Part shown: piece after piece, positions 6,997 to 13,220 of the stretch
Position numbering within the stretch: position 1 is the first letter of the stretch
Layout of the letters: every line of letters starts with the position of its first letter
Origin: Hyphomicrobiales bacterium
GTDB lineage: Bacteria > Pseudomonadota > Alphaproteobacteria > Rhizobiales > JALURZ01
DNA: 13,220 nucleotides
Assembly: GCA_027058735.1 (NCBI GenBank)
Contig: JALURZ010000099.1
Span: forward strand, 1-13,220
Direction: 5' to 3'
Notes under the pieces: generated by a model
Databases searched by the model: none
Told to the model about the DNA's origin: nothing
The model's input: only the letters and a program-made list of their open reading frames with translations
Program-made: the position numbers and the translations under genes

Positions 6997-7001
6997 GATT
7001 C
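6997..7001. promoter_or_regulatory. GANTC (CcrM-type methylation) site at the ctrA start
   Basis: GATTC ends two bases before the ctrA ATG (7004), just past the GAGGGG ribosome-binding site. GANTC is the target of the alphaproteobacterial cell-cycle methyltransferase CcrM, which times ctrA expression in Caulobacter. Here the site is in the untranslated leader, not at a recognisable -10 box. Confidence 0.4.
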
Positions 7002-7003
7002 TG

Positions 7004-7690
7004 ATGAGAGTGCTTCTGATTGAAGACGACAGCGCCACAGCGCAGAGCATTGATCTCATGCTCAAATCCGAAGGATTTAATGTATATACCACCGATCTTG
7101 GCGAAGAAGGTGTCGATCTCGGCAAACTGTACGACTACGACATTATCCTGCTCGATCTGAACCTTCCCGACATGAGCGGCTATGAAGTTCTCAAGACCCT
7201 GCGTGTCGCCAAGGTGAACACGCCGATCCTGATTCTCTCAGGACTTGCGGGAATCGAGAACAAGGTGCGCGGACTGGGCTTTGGCGCCGACGACTACATG
7301 ACCAAGCCGTTTCACAAGGATGAACTCGTCGCCCGTATCCACGCCGTCGTGCGGCGTTCCAAGGGGCACTCTCAATCGATCATTTCGACCGGCGATCTGA
7401 AGGTCAATCTCGACACCAAGACCGTCGAGGTCAACGGCCAGCGTGTGCACCTGACCGGCAAGGAATACCAGATGCTCGAACTGCTTTCCCTGCGCAAGGG
7501 CACAACGCTCACCAAGGAGATGTTCCTGAACCATCTCTATGGCGGCATGGACGAGCCGGAACTCAAGATCATCGATGTGTTTATTTGCAAGCTGCGCAAG
7601 AAACTCGCGGCCGCGACCGAAGGCAATCACTATATTGAAACGGTCTGGGGCCGCGGCTATGTGCTGCGCGACCAGGAAGCCGTCGCCTGA
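7004..7690 (+). CDS. ctrA: Cell-cycle response regulator CtrA
   Basis: The 228-residue protein begins MRVLLIEDDSATAQSIDLML and matches CtrA closely from end to end. The receiver domain (1-120) has the acidic pair ED8-D9, phospho-acceptor Asp51 in LLDLNLPDMSGYEVL, and KPFHKDELVARIHAVVRRS. The OmpR/PhoB winged-helix domain (about 125-224) includes HLTGKEYQMLELLSLRKGTT and KIIDVFICKLRKKL, the latter the DNA-recognition helix. CtrA, phosphorylated through CckA-ChpT, controls flagellar, chemotaxis, division and replication genes in alphaproteobacteria; in some lineages it is non-essential and mainly controls motility. Its place between fliI-fliJ and the che operon fits the motility role. The ATG has a GAGGGG ribosome-binding site at normal spacing. 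The C-terminus (RDQEAVA) lacks an exact match to the Caulobacter tail, so ClpXP-dependent turnover is uncertain. Confidence 0.97.
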   Translation: MRVLLIEDDSATAQSIDLMLKSEGFNVYTTDLGEEGVDLGKLYDYDIILLDLNLPDMSGYEVLKTLRVAKVNTPILILSGLAGIENKVRGLGFGADDYMTKPFHKDELVARIHAVVRRSKGHSQSIISTGDLKVNLDTKTVEVNGQRVHLTGKEYQMLELLSLRKGTTLTKEMFLNHLYGGMDEPELKIIDVFICKLRKKLAAATEGNHYIETVWGRGYVLRDQEAVA

Positions 7691-7741
7691 GCGGACGAAG
7701 CCGGTTTGGCGGCTGAAATCGGAAATCAGGCGTCCTGACGG

Positions 7742-7773
7742 AAAAGCCCCGGATCCCCCGTCCGGGGCTTTTT
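7742..7773. terminator. Bidirectional intrinsic terminator between ctrA and cheR
   Basis: A perfect 12-bp stem AAAAGCCCCGGA (7742-7753) / TCCGGGGCTTTT (7761-7772) encloses a 7-base loop and is followed by a further T. The A-run on one side and T-run on the other give a U-tract in both directions. It lies 51 bp after the ctrA stop and 13 bp after the cheR stop on the opposite strand, so it can end both convergent transcripts. Confidence 0.9.
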
Positions 7774-7786
7774 GCCGGCGAAATGG

Positions 7787-8653
7787 CTATCCCGCCCGCA
7801 TCAGGCCCGGTGCGGCACCGCTGCGGGCCGCCGTGGCCGCCGCGCCGGCGGGCACGTACAGCCCGCGGTGGGCCGGCAGCGGCCGGAAGGCTTCGGACAG
7901 GCCGATGACCGTTTCGGCCGCGCCAAGCACCAGATATCCGTCCGGCGCCAGTTGCCTGGCAATCGAATCGAGCACCCTGGTCTTGGTTTCCTTGTCGAAA
8001 TAGATCAGCACATTGCGGCAGAACACCACGTCGAACTTTCCCAGATGTGAGAAATTATCCATGAGATTCAGGGGCTTGTAATCAACCATCGCCCGCAGCC
8101 CGGCGTCGATCTGCCACAGTTCGCCAACCTGGCGGAAGTATTTCACCAGCAACTGGATGGGCAGCCCGCGCTGGACTTCGAACTGGCTGTACATGCCCGC
8201 CTTGGCCTTCTCCAGAACTTCCGCGCTGAGATCGGTGCCGATGATCTCGGTGCGCCAGTGCAGCAGCTTGGCGCTCATCTCCTTGATGCAGATCGCCAGC
8301 GAATAGGGTTCCTGGCCGGTCGAGGCGGCGGCGCACCAGATGCGCAGCCGCCGCTGCTGCGCGCGCGCCTCCAGCAATGCGGGCATGATCGTGCTTTCGA
8401 ACTGCTCGAACGGCGTCTTGTCGCGAAAGAAAAACGATTCATTCGTGGTCATCGCCTCGACGACCGCCGGCCCCAGACGGGCCGGCCCGCCGTTTTTCAG
8501 GGCGGCGACCAGTTCATCGATGGTACCGAGATCATGATTGCGCGCAAGCGGCAGCAGGCGGTGTTCGAGCAGATATTCCTTGCCCTTCGAGAGAACCAGA
8601 CCAGAATGGTCTTTCACATACTGGCTGAGAAACGTGAAGCTCTCCGGCGTCAT
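7787..8653 (-). CDS. cheR: Chemotaxis receptor methyltransferase CheR
   Basis: The 288-residue protein uses S-adenosylmethionine to methylate glutamates of chemoreceptors. Motifs seen are the N-terminal helical CheR_N domain (1-60), NESFFFRD (71-78), the SAM-binding IWCAAASTGQEPYS (105-118), IIGTDLSAEVLEKA (137-150) and FDVVFCRNVLIYFD (207-220). I start it at the ATG at 8653, not the more upstream in-frame codon, because this ATG overlaps the cheB stop as ATGA, has an AGGGAG ribosome-binding site, and begins the family-like MTPESFTFLSQYVKDHSG; the upstream extension would be out-of-frame cheB sequence. The last 20 residues are an Ala/Gly-rich tail with no evident domain. No C-terminal pentapeptide-binding TPR repeats are present. 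It is the last gene of the che operon and ends at a terminator. Confidence 0.95.
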   Translation of the reverse strand: MTPESFTFLSQYVKDHSGLVLSKGKEYLLEHRLLPLARNHDLGTIDELVAALKNGGPARLGPAVVEAMTTNESFFFRDKTPFEQFESTIMPALLEARAQQRRLRIWCAAASTGQEPYSLAICIKEMSAKLLHWRTEIIGTDLSAEVLEKAKAGMYSQFEVQRGLPIQLLVKYFRQVGELWQIDAGLRAMVDYKPLNLMDNFSHLGKFDVVFCRNVLIYFDKETKTRVLDSIARQLAPDGYLVLGAAETVIGLSEAFRPLPAHRGLYVPAGAAATAARSGAAPGLMRAG

Positions 8654-9768
8654 TGCTGGCTCCCTGAAATCGTTCGCGCCACGATCGGCGCAATATCCCC
8701 GAGCGGAAGCACCGCGGCGCAGACCCCCGCCTTGGCCGCAGCACCCGGCATGCCCCACACGACAGAGGTCGCTTCGTCCTGGGCAATGACACTGCCGCCC
8801 CTGTCCGCAATCGCGCGGGCGCCGTCGCGTCCATCCTGTCCCATGCCGGTGAGCACGACGCCCAGCGTGGCGGCGCCGAAAACCCTGGCCGCGCTTTCAA
8901 ACATCGGATCGACCGCCGGTTTGCAGAAATTGACGGGAGGGCCGTCGTCAAGACGCGCGATCGCCCTGCCATCGGCTTCCACGATGGTGAGATGAAGACC
9001 GCCCGGCGCCACATGGATGGAGCCGGCCAACAGCGGCTCGCCGTCGCGCGCTTCCGCGCAGGGCGCGCCCGTCGCCTTGGCCAGATGTCCCGCCAGGATA
9101 CCCGTGAAGGTCGGCGGCATATGCTGGGTGATAACGGTCGGCACGCCGGCGATGGCGGCTTTCAACGCCGGCACGACTTCCAGCAGCGCCTGGGGACCGC
9201 CGGTCGAGCTTCCGATCAGCAAGATCCGCGGCCGCACGCTGGAAAAGGCCCTGAGGGATATATCGCCCTGCGGGACGGCGGCGGGCAGATCGCGCGCCGC
9301 GGGGGATGCGCCGATGGCCGGCAGGCCGCCGAGCGCCAGCACCTTGTCGGTGACATCGCGGCGGAAATCCTTCGAGGTGGTCACTCCGGAGTTGCTTTCC
9401 GGCTTGGGCACATAGTCCGCCGCACCCTGCGCCAGCGCCTGAAGGCTGATTTCCGCGTTTTTCTGGGTCAGCGTCGAGCACATGATGATCTTGACCCCGG
9501 GGCGCCTTTCAAGCAGCAGCGGCAGCGCGGACATGCCGTCCAGTTCCGGCATCTCGATGTCGAGCACGATGACATCGGGGGCGCTGTCGGCGACATCATC
9601 GACCGCGAGCTGGCCGTTGCGATGGCTGGCGACAACCTCGATGCCCGGCACCTCGCCAAGCCAGCGCGACACCAGGCCGCGCACGACCACCGCGTCGTCA
9701 ACGACCATGACCCGGACCGTCTTGTCGGGCGCGCCGGCGGCTTGCAGGGCTGCGGAAGAGCTGTTCAT
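8650..9768 (-). CDS. cheB: Chemotaxis protein-glutamate methylesterase CheB
   Basis: The 372-residue protein has the usual two-domain form. The receiver (about 17-125) has the acidic pair DD24-25, phospho-acceptor Asp70 in VIVLDIEMPELDG and the lysine in YVPKPES. The methylesterase domain (about 180-370) has the catalytic triad in standard contexts: Ser188 in IGSSTGGPQA, His216 in TQHMPPTFT and Asp312 in TGMGQDGRDGA. It removes methyl groups from, and deamidates, chemoreceptors after phosphorylation by CheA, for adaptation. Length is close to the family norm, with a linker at about 128-180. The ATG at 9768 lies 17 bp after the cheY stop, with a weak GGCGAG upstream. Its TGA overlaps the cheR start. 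Confidence 0.97.
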   Translation of the reverse strand: MNSSSAALQAAGAPDKTVRVMVVDDAVVVRGLVSRWLGEVPGIEVVASHRNGQLAVDDVADSAPDVIVLDIEMPELDGMSALPLLLERRPGVKIIMCSTLTQKNAEISLQALAQGAADYVPKPESNSGVTTSKDFRRDVTDKVLALGGLPAIGASPAARDLPAAVPQGDISLRAFSSVRPRILLIGSSTGGPQALLEVVPALKAAIAGVPTVITQHMPPTFTGILAGHLAKATGAPCAEARDGEPLLAGSIHVAPGGLHLTIVEADGRAIARLDDGPPVNFCKPAVDPMFESAARVFGAATLGVVLTGMGQDGRDGARAIADRGGSVIAQDEATSVVWGMPGAAAKAGVCAAVLPLGDIAPIVARTISGSQQ

Positions 9769-9785
9769 GAATGCTCGCCGGCCGC

Positions 9786-10151
9786 TTACAGCAGGCCGGC
9801 CTCCAGAAATTTTGCTTCCAGGATTTCCTTGTCGAACGGCTTCATGATGTATTCGTTGGCACCCGCGCTGATCGCCTGGGAGATGTGATTGATGTCGTTT
9901 TCGGTGGTGCAGAACACCACGACCGGCTTGTCGCCGCCCTGTTCCCTGCGCAGGCTGAGGAGAAACTCCATGCCGTCCATCACCGGCATGTTCCAGTCCA
10001 GCAGCACCGCATCGGGCATCTGCTCGCGGCAGCGTTCGAGCGCCTGTTGCCCGTCCTCGGCTTCGGAAATGGCGAAATTCATGTCTTCCAGAATCCGCCG
10101 CGCGACTTTGCGAATAACCGTGCTGTCATCAACAACCAGACATTCCTTCAT
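9786..10151 (-). CDS. cheY: Single-domain response regulator CheY
   Basis: The 121-residue protein is a lone receiver domain. It has the acidic pair at D8-D9 (VVDDSTVIRK), phospho-acceptor Asp52 in LLDWNMPVMDG, Thr82 in the switch position and Lys104 in YIMKPFDKE; spacings from the aspartate match the CheY pattern exactly. Phosphorylated by CheA, such a protein either binds the flagellar motor switch (FliM/FliN) or serves as a phosphate sink. Position between cheW and cheB supports a chemotaxis role, but which of these jobs it has cannot be decided because genomes of this class often have several CheY proteins. The ATG at 10151 has a clear AGGAGA ribosome-binding site. Confidence 0.95.
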   Translation of the reverse strand: MKECLVVDDSTVIRKVARRILEDMNFAISEAEDGQQALERCREQMPDAVLLDWNMPVMDGMEFLLSLRREQGGDKPVVVFCTTENDINHISQAISAGANEYIMKPFDKEILEAKFLEAGLL

Positions 10152-10213
10152 AATGCGTCTCCTGTAGACGGCCGCAATCGGGCGGCGTTGCTCGTCTTCG
10201 ATATGCGCCTGCG

Positions 10214-10690
10214 TCAGGCCGCCGCCTGAAGGCCCGTCTCGAGCACTTTGGTTACGTCGAGGACAACCATGAGCCGGCCATCCAGCTTGTGCACGCCGCC
10301 CGCGATCATGCGCCAGTGGCTGTCGAGATTGCTGGGGGTGGCTTCAAGTCCCTCGCAGGGCAGACGCAGCACCTCGCCGATCTTGTCGATGATCAGCCCA
10401 TAGGTTTCATTTTGATGGGCAACGCCGATCGCCATGGCCCCTTCCAGATTTTCGGTTGCCGGGAGGCCGAGGCGCGTGCGCATGCAGATCGCGGTCACGA
10501 TCTTGCCGCGCAGGTTCAAGATCCCCGCAACCTCGTCCGGCGAGAGCGGCACCGGGGTGATGGATTGCGGAAAAAACACGTCCTCCACCAGCACGATGGG
10601 CACGCCGAACAGCTGACCGGCGATTTCCATGGTCACATATTCGGTGGTGGCGCCGGAAACATCGGAACAGCTGGACTCAAGTCTACTCAT
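10214..10690 (-). CDS. cheW: Chemotaxis coupling protein CheW
   Basis: The 158-residue protein is a single CheW domain: TEYVTMEIAGQLFGVPIVLV (16-35), the strand/turn ITPVPLSPDEVAGILNLRGKI and a later YGLIIDKIGEVLRLP, ending in a helix after LDVTKVLETG. CheW links chemoreceptors to CheA in the signalling array at the inner membrane. The ATG at 10690 overlaps the cheA stop as ATGA and is preceded by GGAGAGG within the cheA end, so the two are translationally coupled in the same operon. The size is normal. A 62-bp gap with no clear terminator separates it from cheY. Confidence 0.95.
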   Translation of the reverse strand: MSRLESSCSDVSGATTEYVTMEIAGQLFGVPIVLVEDVFFPQSITPVPLSPDEVAGILNLRGKIVTAICMRTRLGLPATENLEGAMAIGVAHQNETYGLIIDKIGEVLRLPCEGLEATPSNLDSHWRMIAGGVHKLDGRLMVVLDVTKVLETGLQAAA

Positions 10691-13220
10691 GCGGCCTCTC
10701 CAATGGGCATTGTTGTTTCCTTCAGGGTTTCAAGCAGGCCCTGGCGGTCGAATTTCGCCACATAGTCGTGGAACCCGCATGCGCGCCCGCGCTCTATTGC
10801 TTCGGGCGTGCACAGCGAGGACAGGGCGATCAGCGGGGTCCGCCCCCAGGCGGCGTCGCCCCTGAGCGCTTCGGCAAAGGCGAAACCGTCCATCTCGGGC
10901 ATTTCAATATCGCTGACGATAATCTCGTAATGCGCACCGTTTTCCTTCAGTTGCAGGGCGCGCGAGGCTGATTCGACGGTCGTGACCTGATAGCCCGCCG
11001 CCATCAGGACGGGGCCCAGCATGTTGCGGAAGAAGGCACTGTCATCGACCAGCAGCAGGCGCGGCGTGCGCGCCGCATCGCCTTGCTCCTTGCGCTGGAA
11101 CCAGTCGTCGAACGCCAGCGGCAGATAGTAGCCCACATCGAGTATTTCGGTGGCCTGGCCGCGCACCACCGCCGACCCCGCCAGACCCGGCTTGTCGGCG
11201 GCCACCTCGACCTTGAGCGGCTCATCGACAATATCCACGATCTCGTCAACCACCAGCCCCATGGCCCGGTCGTTGTCGACAAAGACGAGCACCGGCTGTT
11301 CGCCCGTCTCTTTTCGGGTCATCCCCTCATCGACATAGACGAGCGGCATGAGCGCCCCGCGATACTGGACCAGGTCCCGGCCGTTCGTTGTTTCGATATT
11401 TGCAACGTCGATCTCCTCAAGCCGGGTGACCAGGGAGAGCGGAACGGCCTTGGGGGTGTCGGATCCGGCCCGGAAAAGCAGCAGCGATTCCGTCCTGTCC
11501 GCCAGATTGAGGATCTCCGCCTCGGCTTCCTCGGCCGCATCGCCCGCATCGGGCATCGAGCCCGATTGCGACTGCAACGCCTGGGCAACCCCGTTGGGGT
11601 CGACAATCATGATCACGCTGCCATCCCCCAGGATGGTGTTGCCCGAAAACATGGCGACGTCGCGCAACATGGTCGACATCGGCTTGACGACGATTTCTTC
11701 CGTATCGAAAACATCATCGACGACAATTCCGAAGGTCTGGTTGGCGACCTGAACAACAATGATAAAGCCCTGGCTTTCCGCTTCGCCTTCAGCCGACTGC
11801 CCGTCCGCGGATGCGGGTTCGCCGCCCGCGCCGGCATCCGGCTCGCCCGGCTTCCCGGCGGCCTCGAGCAGTTGCGAAACGGTATCGGCCGCCGCCTCGC
11901 CCGCAGCGCCCGGCGCGGCGGGCTTGATCTCCAGCAATTCACGCAAATGCACAAGCGGCAGCAGCTTGTTGCGCAGCCTCAGGACAGGGGTCGCGTTGAT
12001 CATTTCAATGCGGTGATCGGAGCCGGGCTGCGCGCGAACAAGTTCCAGAACGCTCAATTGGGGAATGGCGAAACGGTGATCGCCGCAGCGCACGATCAGG
12101 GCGCTCACGATCGCCAGGGTCAACGGAATCTTTATGTAGAAGACAGACCCTTCGCCCGCCTTGGACTGGACGTCAACGGAGCCGCCGATCAGTTCGATAT
12201 TCGTGCGCACCACATCCATGCCGACGCCGCGCCCGGACACGCTGGTCACAACCTTCGCCGTTGAAAACCCGGCCTTGAAAATGAATTTCTGGATTTGCGG
12301 GTCCGACATTTCCGCCAGTTCGGCCTCTGTCGCAAGACCGTTTTCGATGACCTTTTCCTTGATTTTCTCCACATCGAGTCCCTTGCCGTCGTCGGCGATC
12401 TCGATGATGATGTGCCCGCCCTGATGATAGGCGCTCAAAGTCACCGTGCCGGTTTCCGGCTTGTTCGCCGCGATCCGCTCGTCGGGCATTTCAAGGCCGT
12501 GATCGGCGGAATTGCGAACCATATGGGTCAGCGGATCCTTGATCAGTTCGAGCACCTGGCGGTCGAGTTCGGTCTCGGCGCCGTTCATGACAAGCTCGAT
12601 CGGCTTGTTGAGATCGTTTGACAGATCGCGCACCAGCCGGGGCAGTTTCTGCCAGGCGTTGCCGATGGGCTGCATGCGGGTCTTCATGATCCCTTCCTGC
12701 AGTTCGGCGGTGACGCTCGACAGCCGTTGCAGGGGGCCGGCGAACTCACTGTCCTGCAGGCGGCGGACCATCTCAAGAAGCTGGTTGCGCGTCAGCACCA
12801 GTTCACTGACCATGGTCATCAGCTCTTCCAGCGTGTCCACGTTCACGCGGATCGACTGTTTCTTGGCCGGAGCGTCCTTTTTTTCCTTGTTCGCGGCTTC
12901 TGCGTCCTTCGCCGGCGCGGGCATCGCAGCGGCAGGCTCGATTGCGGGCGGCGCCGGCTCGCACGCCGCCGGGCTTTCATCGCTTTCAGGACCCGGCGCG
13001 TTCCGAAACGCCGCCTCAAGCTCCTCCAGCGAGACTTCGCCCGGGCGCAACTCACGATCGAGCTGCTGCGCGCCCGCTTCCTCGCACGCCGCCAGCTGTT
13101 CGGCCTGCGGCGAGCCATGGCCGGCCATCGCATTCAATTGATCGATCAGATCCTGGTCGCTGCCTTCGGGTTCGGCCTCGGTGGCCTCGAGCTCGGAGAG
13201 AATCTCCTTGATCCGGTCGA
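10687..13220 (-). CDS. cheA: Hybrid chemotaxis kinase CheA with C-terminal receiver (5' end outside window)
   Basis: The reading frame stays open to the right edge, giving 843 visible residues; the HPt (P1) domain with the phospho-histidine should lie outside. From the visible N-terminus: a helical linker, an Ala/Pro/Glu-rich stretch, dimerisation helices P3 (SIRVNVDTLEELMTMVSELV), then the ATPase P4 (about 12100-12585) with N box HMVRNSADHG, G1 DDGKGLD and G2 SGRGVGMDV. A CheW-like P5 with a long internal insertion follows (11770-11928), then a second CheW-like domain (11098-11496). A receiver closes the protein (10714-11067) with Asp in IVSDIEMPEMDG, Ser at +30 and Lys at +52, so it looks active. 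CheA autophosphorylates on receptor signals and passes phosphate to CheY and CheB. No P2 domain is seen. An internal TTG at 13137 is not a start. Confidence 0.95.
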   Translation of the reverse strand, partial: DRIKEILSELEATEAEPEGSDQDLIDQLNAMAGHGSPQAEQLAACEEAGAQQLDRELRPGEVSLEELEAAFRNAPGPESDESPAACEPAPPAIEPAAAMPAPAKDAEAANKEKKDAPAKKQSIRVNVDTLEELMTMVSELVLTRNQLLEMVRRLQDSEFAGPLQRLSSVTAELQEGIMKTRMQPIGNAWQKLPRLVRDLSNDLNKPIELVMNGAETELDRQVLELIKDPLTHMVRNSADHGLEMPDERIAANKPETGTVTLSAYHQGGHIIIEIADDGKGLDVEKIKEKVIENGLATEAELAEMSDPQIQKFIFKAGFSTAKVVTSVSGRGVGMDVVRTNIELIGGSVDVQSKAGEGSVFYIKIPLTLAIVSALIVRCGDHRFAIPQLSVLELVRAQPGSDHRIEMINATPVLRLRNKLLPLVHLRELLEIKPAAPGAAGEAAADTVSQLLEAAGKPGEPDAGAGGEPASADGQSAEGEAESQGFIIVVQVANQTFGIVVDDVFDTEEIVVKPMSTMLRDVAMFSGNTILGDGSVIMIVDPNGVAQALQSQSGSMPDAGDAAEEAEAEILNLADRTESLLLFRAGSDTPKAVPLSLVTRLEEIDVANIETTNGRDLVQYRGALMPLVYVDEGMTRKETGEQPVLVFVDNDRAMGLVVDEIVDIVDEPLKVEVAADKPGLAGSAVVRGQATEILDVGYYLPLAFDDWFQRKEQGDAARTPRLLLVDDSAFFRNMLGPVLMAAGYQVTTVESASRALQLKENGAHYEIIVSDIEMPEMDGFAFAEALRGDAAWGRTPLIALSSLCTPEAIERGRACGFHDYVAKFDRQGLLETLKETTMPIGEAA

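Larger units (their letters stand above)
6679..7003. other. fliI-ctrA divergent intergenic control region
   Basis: This 325-bp stretch between the two divergent start codons is visibly richer in A+T than its flanks. It holds five TTAA tetramers (6707, 6715, 6732, 6879, 6899), three GANTC sites (6679-6683, 6768-6772, 6997-7001) and the 8-bp palindrome CCAATTGG (6883-6890). The middle part (about 6745-6835) is GC-rich and shows no clear element. I see no credible gene in it. Confidence 0.8.

Noticed and set aside
8654..8758. Upstream in-frame extension of CheR (35 residues)
   Set aside because: It lies wholly inside cheB, encodes a Gly/Arg/Cys-rich non-family stretch, and the ATG at 8653 has a ribosome-binding site and ATGA overlap.
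11083..12264. 393-codon plus-strand frame inside cheA
   Set aside because: Antisense to well-conserved CheA domains; no recognisable motif.

Overview
The window comes from the chromosome of a flagellated, chemotactic alphaproteobacterium. The strongest marker is a nearly textbook CtrA cell-cycle response regulator (7004-7690 +). GC-rich codon use, GANTC sites and TTAA half-sites around ctrA, and a chemotaxis operon with a hybrid CheA all fit that class. I cannot name the order or genus from sequence alone.

Layout. Left edge (1-1745, minus strand): the N-terminal two thirds of a YajQ-family nucleotide-binding protein, preceded by a Wzx-like polysaccharide flippase. Divergent from the flippase is a secreted protein resembling the DUF4424 family (1914-3107 +), which may be read from a leaderless promoter. 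Next comes a tightly coupled pair on the plus strand (3166-4826): a class IV PLP aminotransferase and a sulfotransferase-like P-loop protein that overlap by ATGA. This pair converges, with only 11 bp between stops, on the flagellar export genes fliI-fliJ (minus strand, 4838-6678).

A 325-bp AT-richer intergenic region (6679-7003) separates the divergent fliI and ctrA genes. It carries TTAA-type CtrA half-sites and three GANTC (CcrM-type) sites, two of which almost touch the two start codons. ctrA ends at a strong hairpin terminator (7742-7773) shared with the opposing chemotaxis operon.

The chemotaxis operon reads right to left: cheA (5' end outside the window), cheW, cheY, cheB, cheR. cheA/cheW and cheB/cheR are joined by ATGA overlaps. 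CheA has a duplicated CheW-like region and a C-terminal receiver, so it is a hybrid kinase. CheA with CheW forms the signalling array core, CheY and the CheA receiver take phosphate, and CheB and CheR reset receptor methylation. FliI and FliJ energise flagellar export, and CtrA is likely to time flagellar expression with the cell cycle.

Most genes are conserved core functions. The least explained parts are the aminotransferase/sulfotransferase-like module, with an unusual substitution at a cofactor-contact position, and the DUF4424-like protein. I found no mobile elements, CRISPR arrays, tRNA or rRNA genes.
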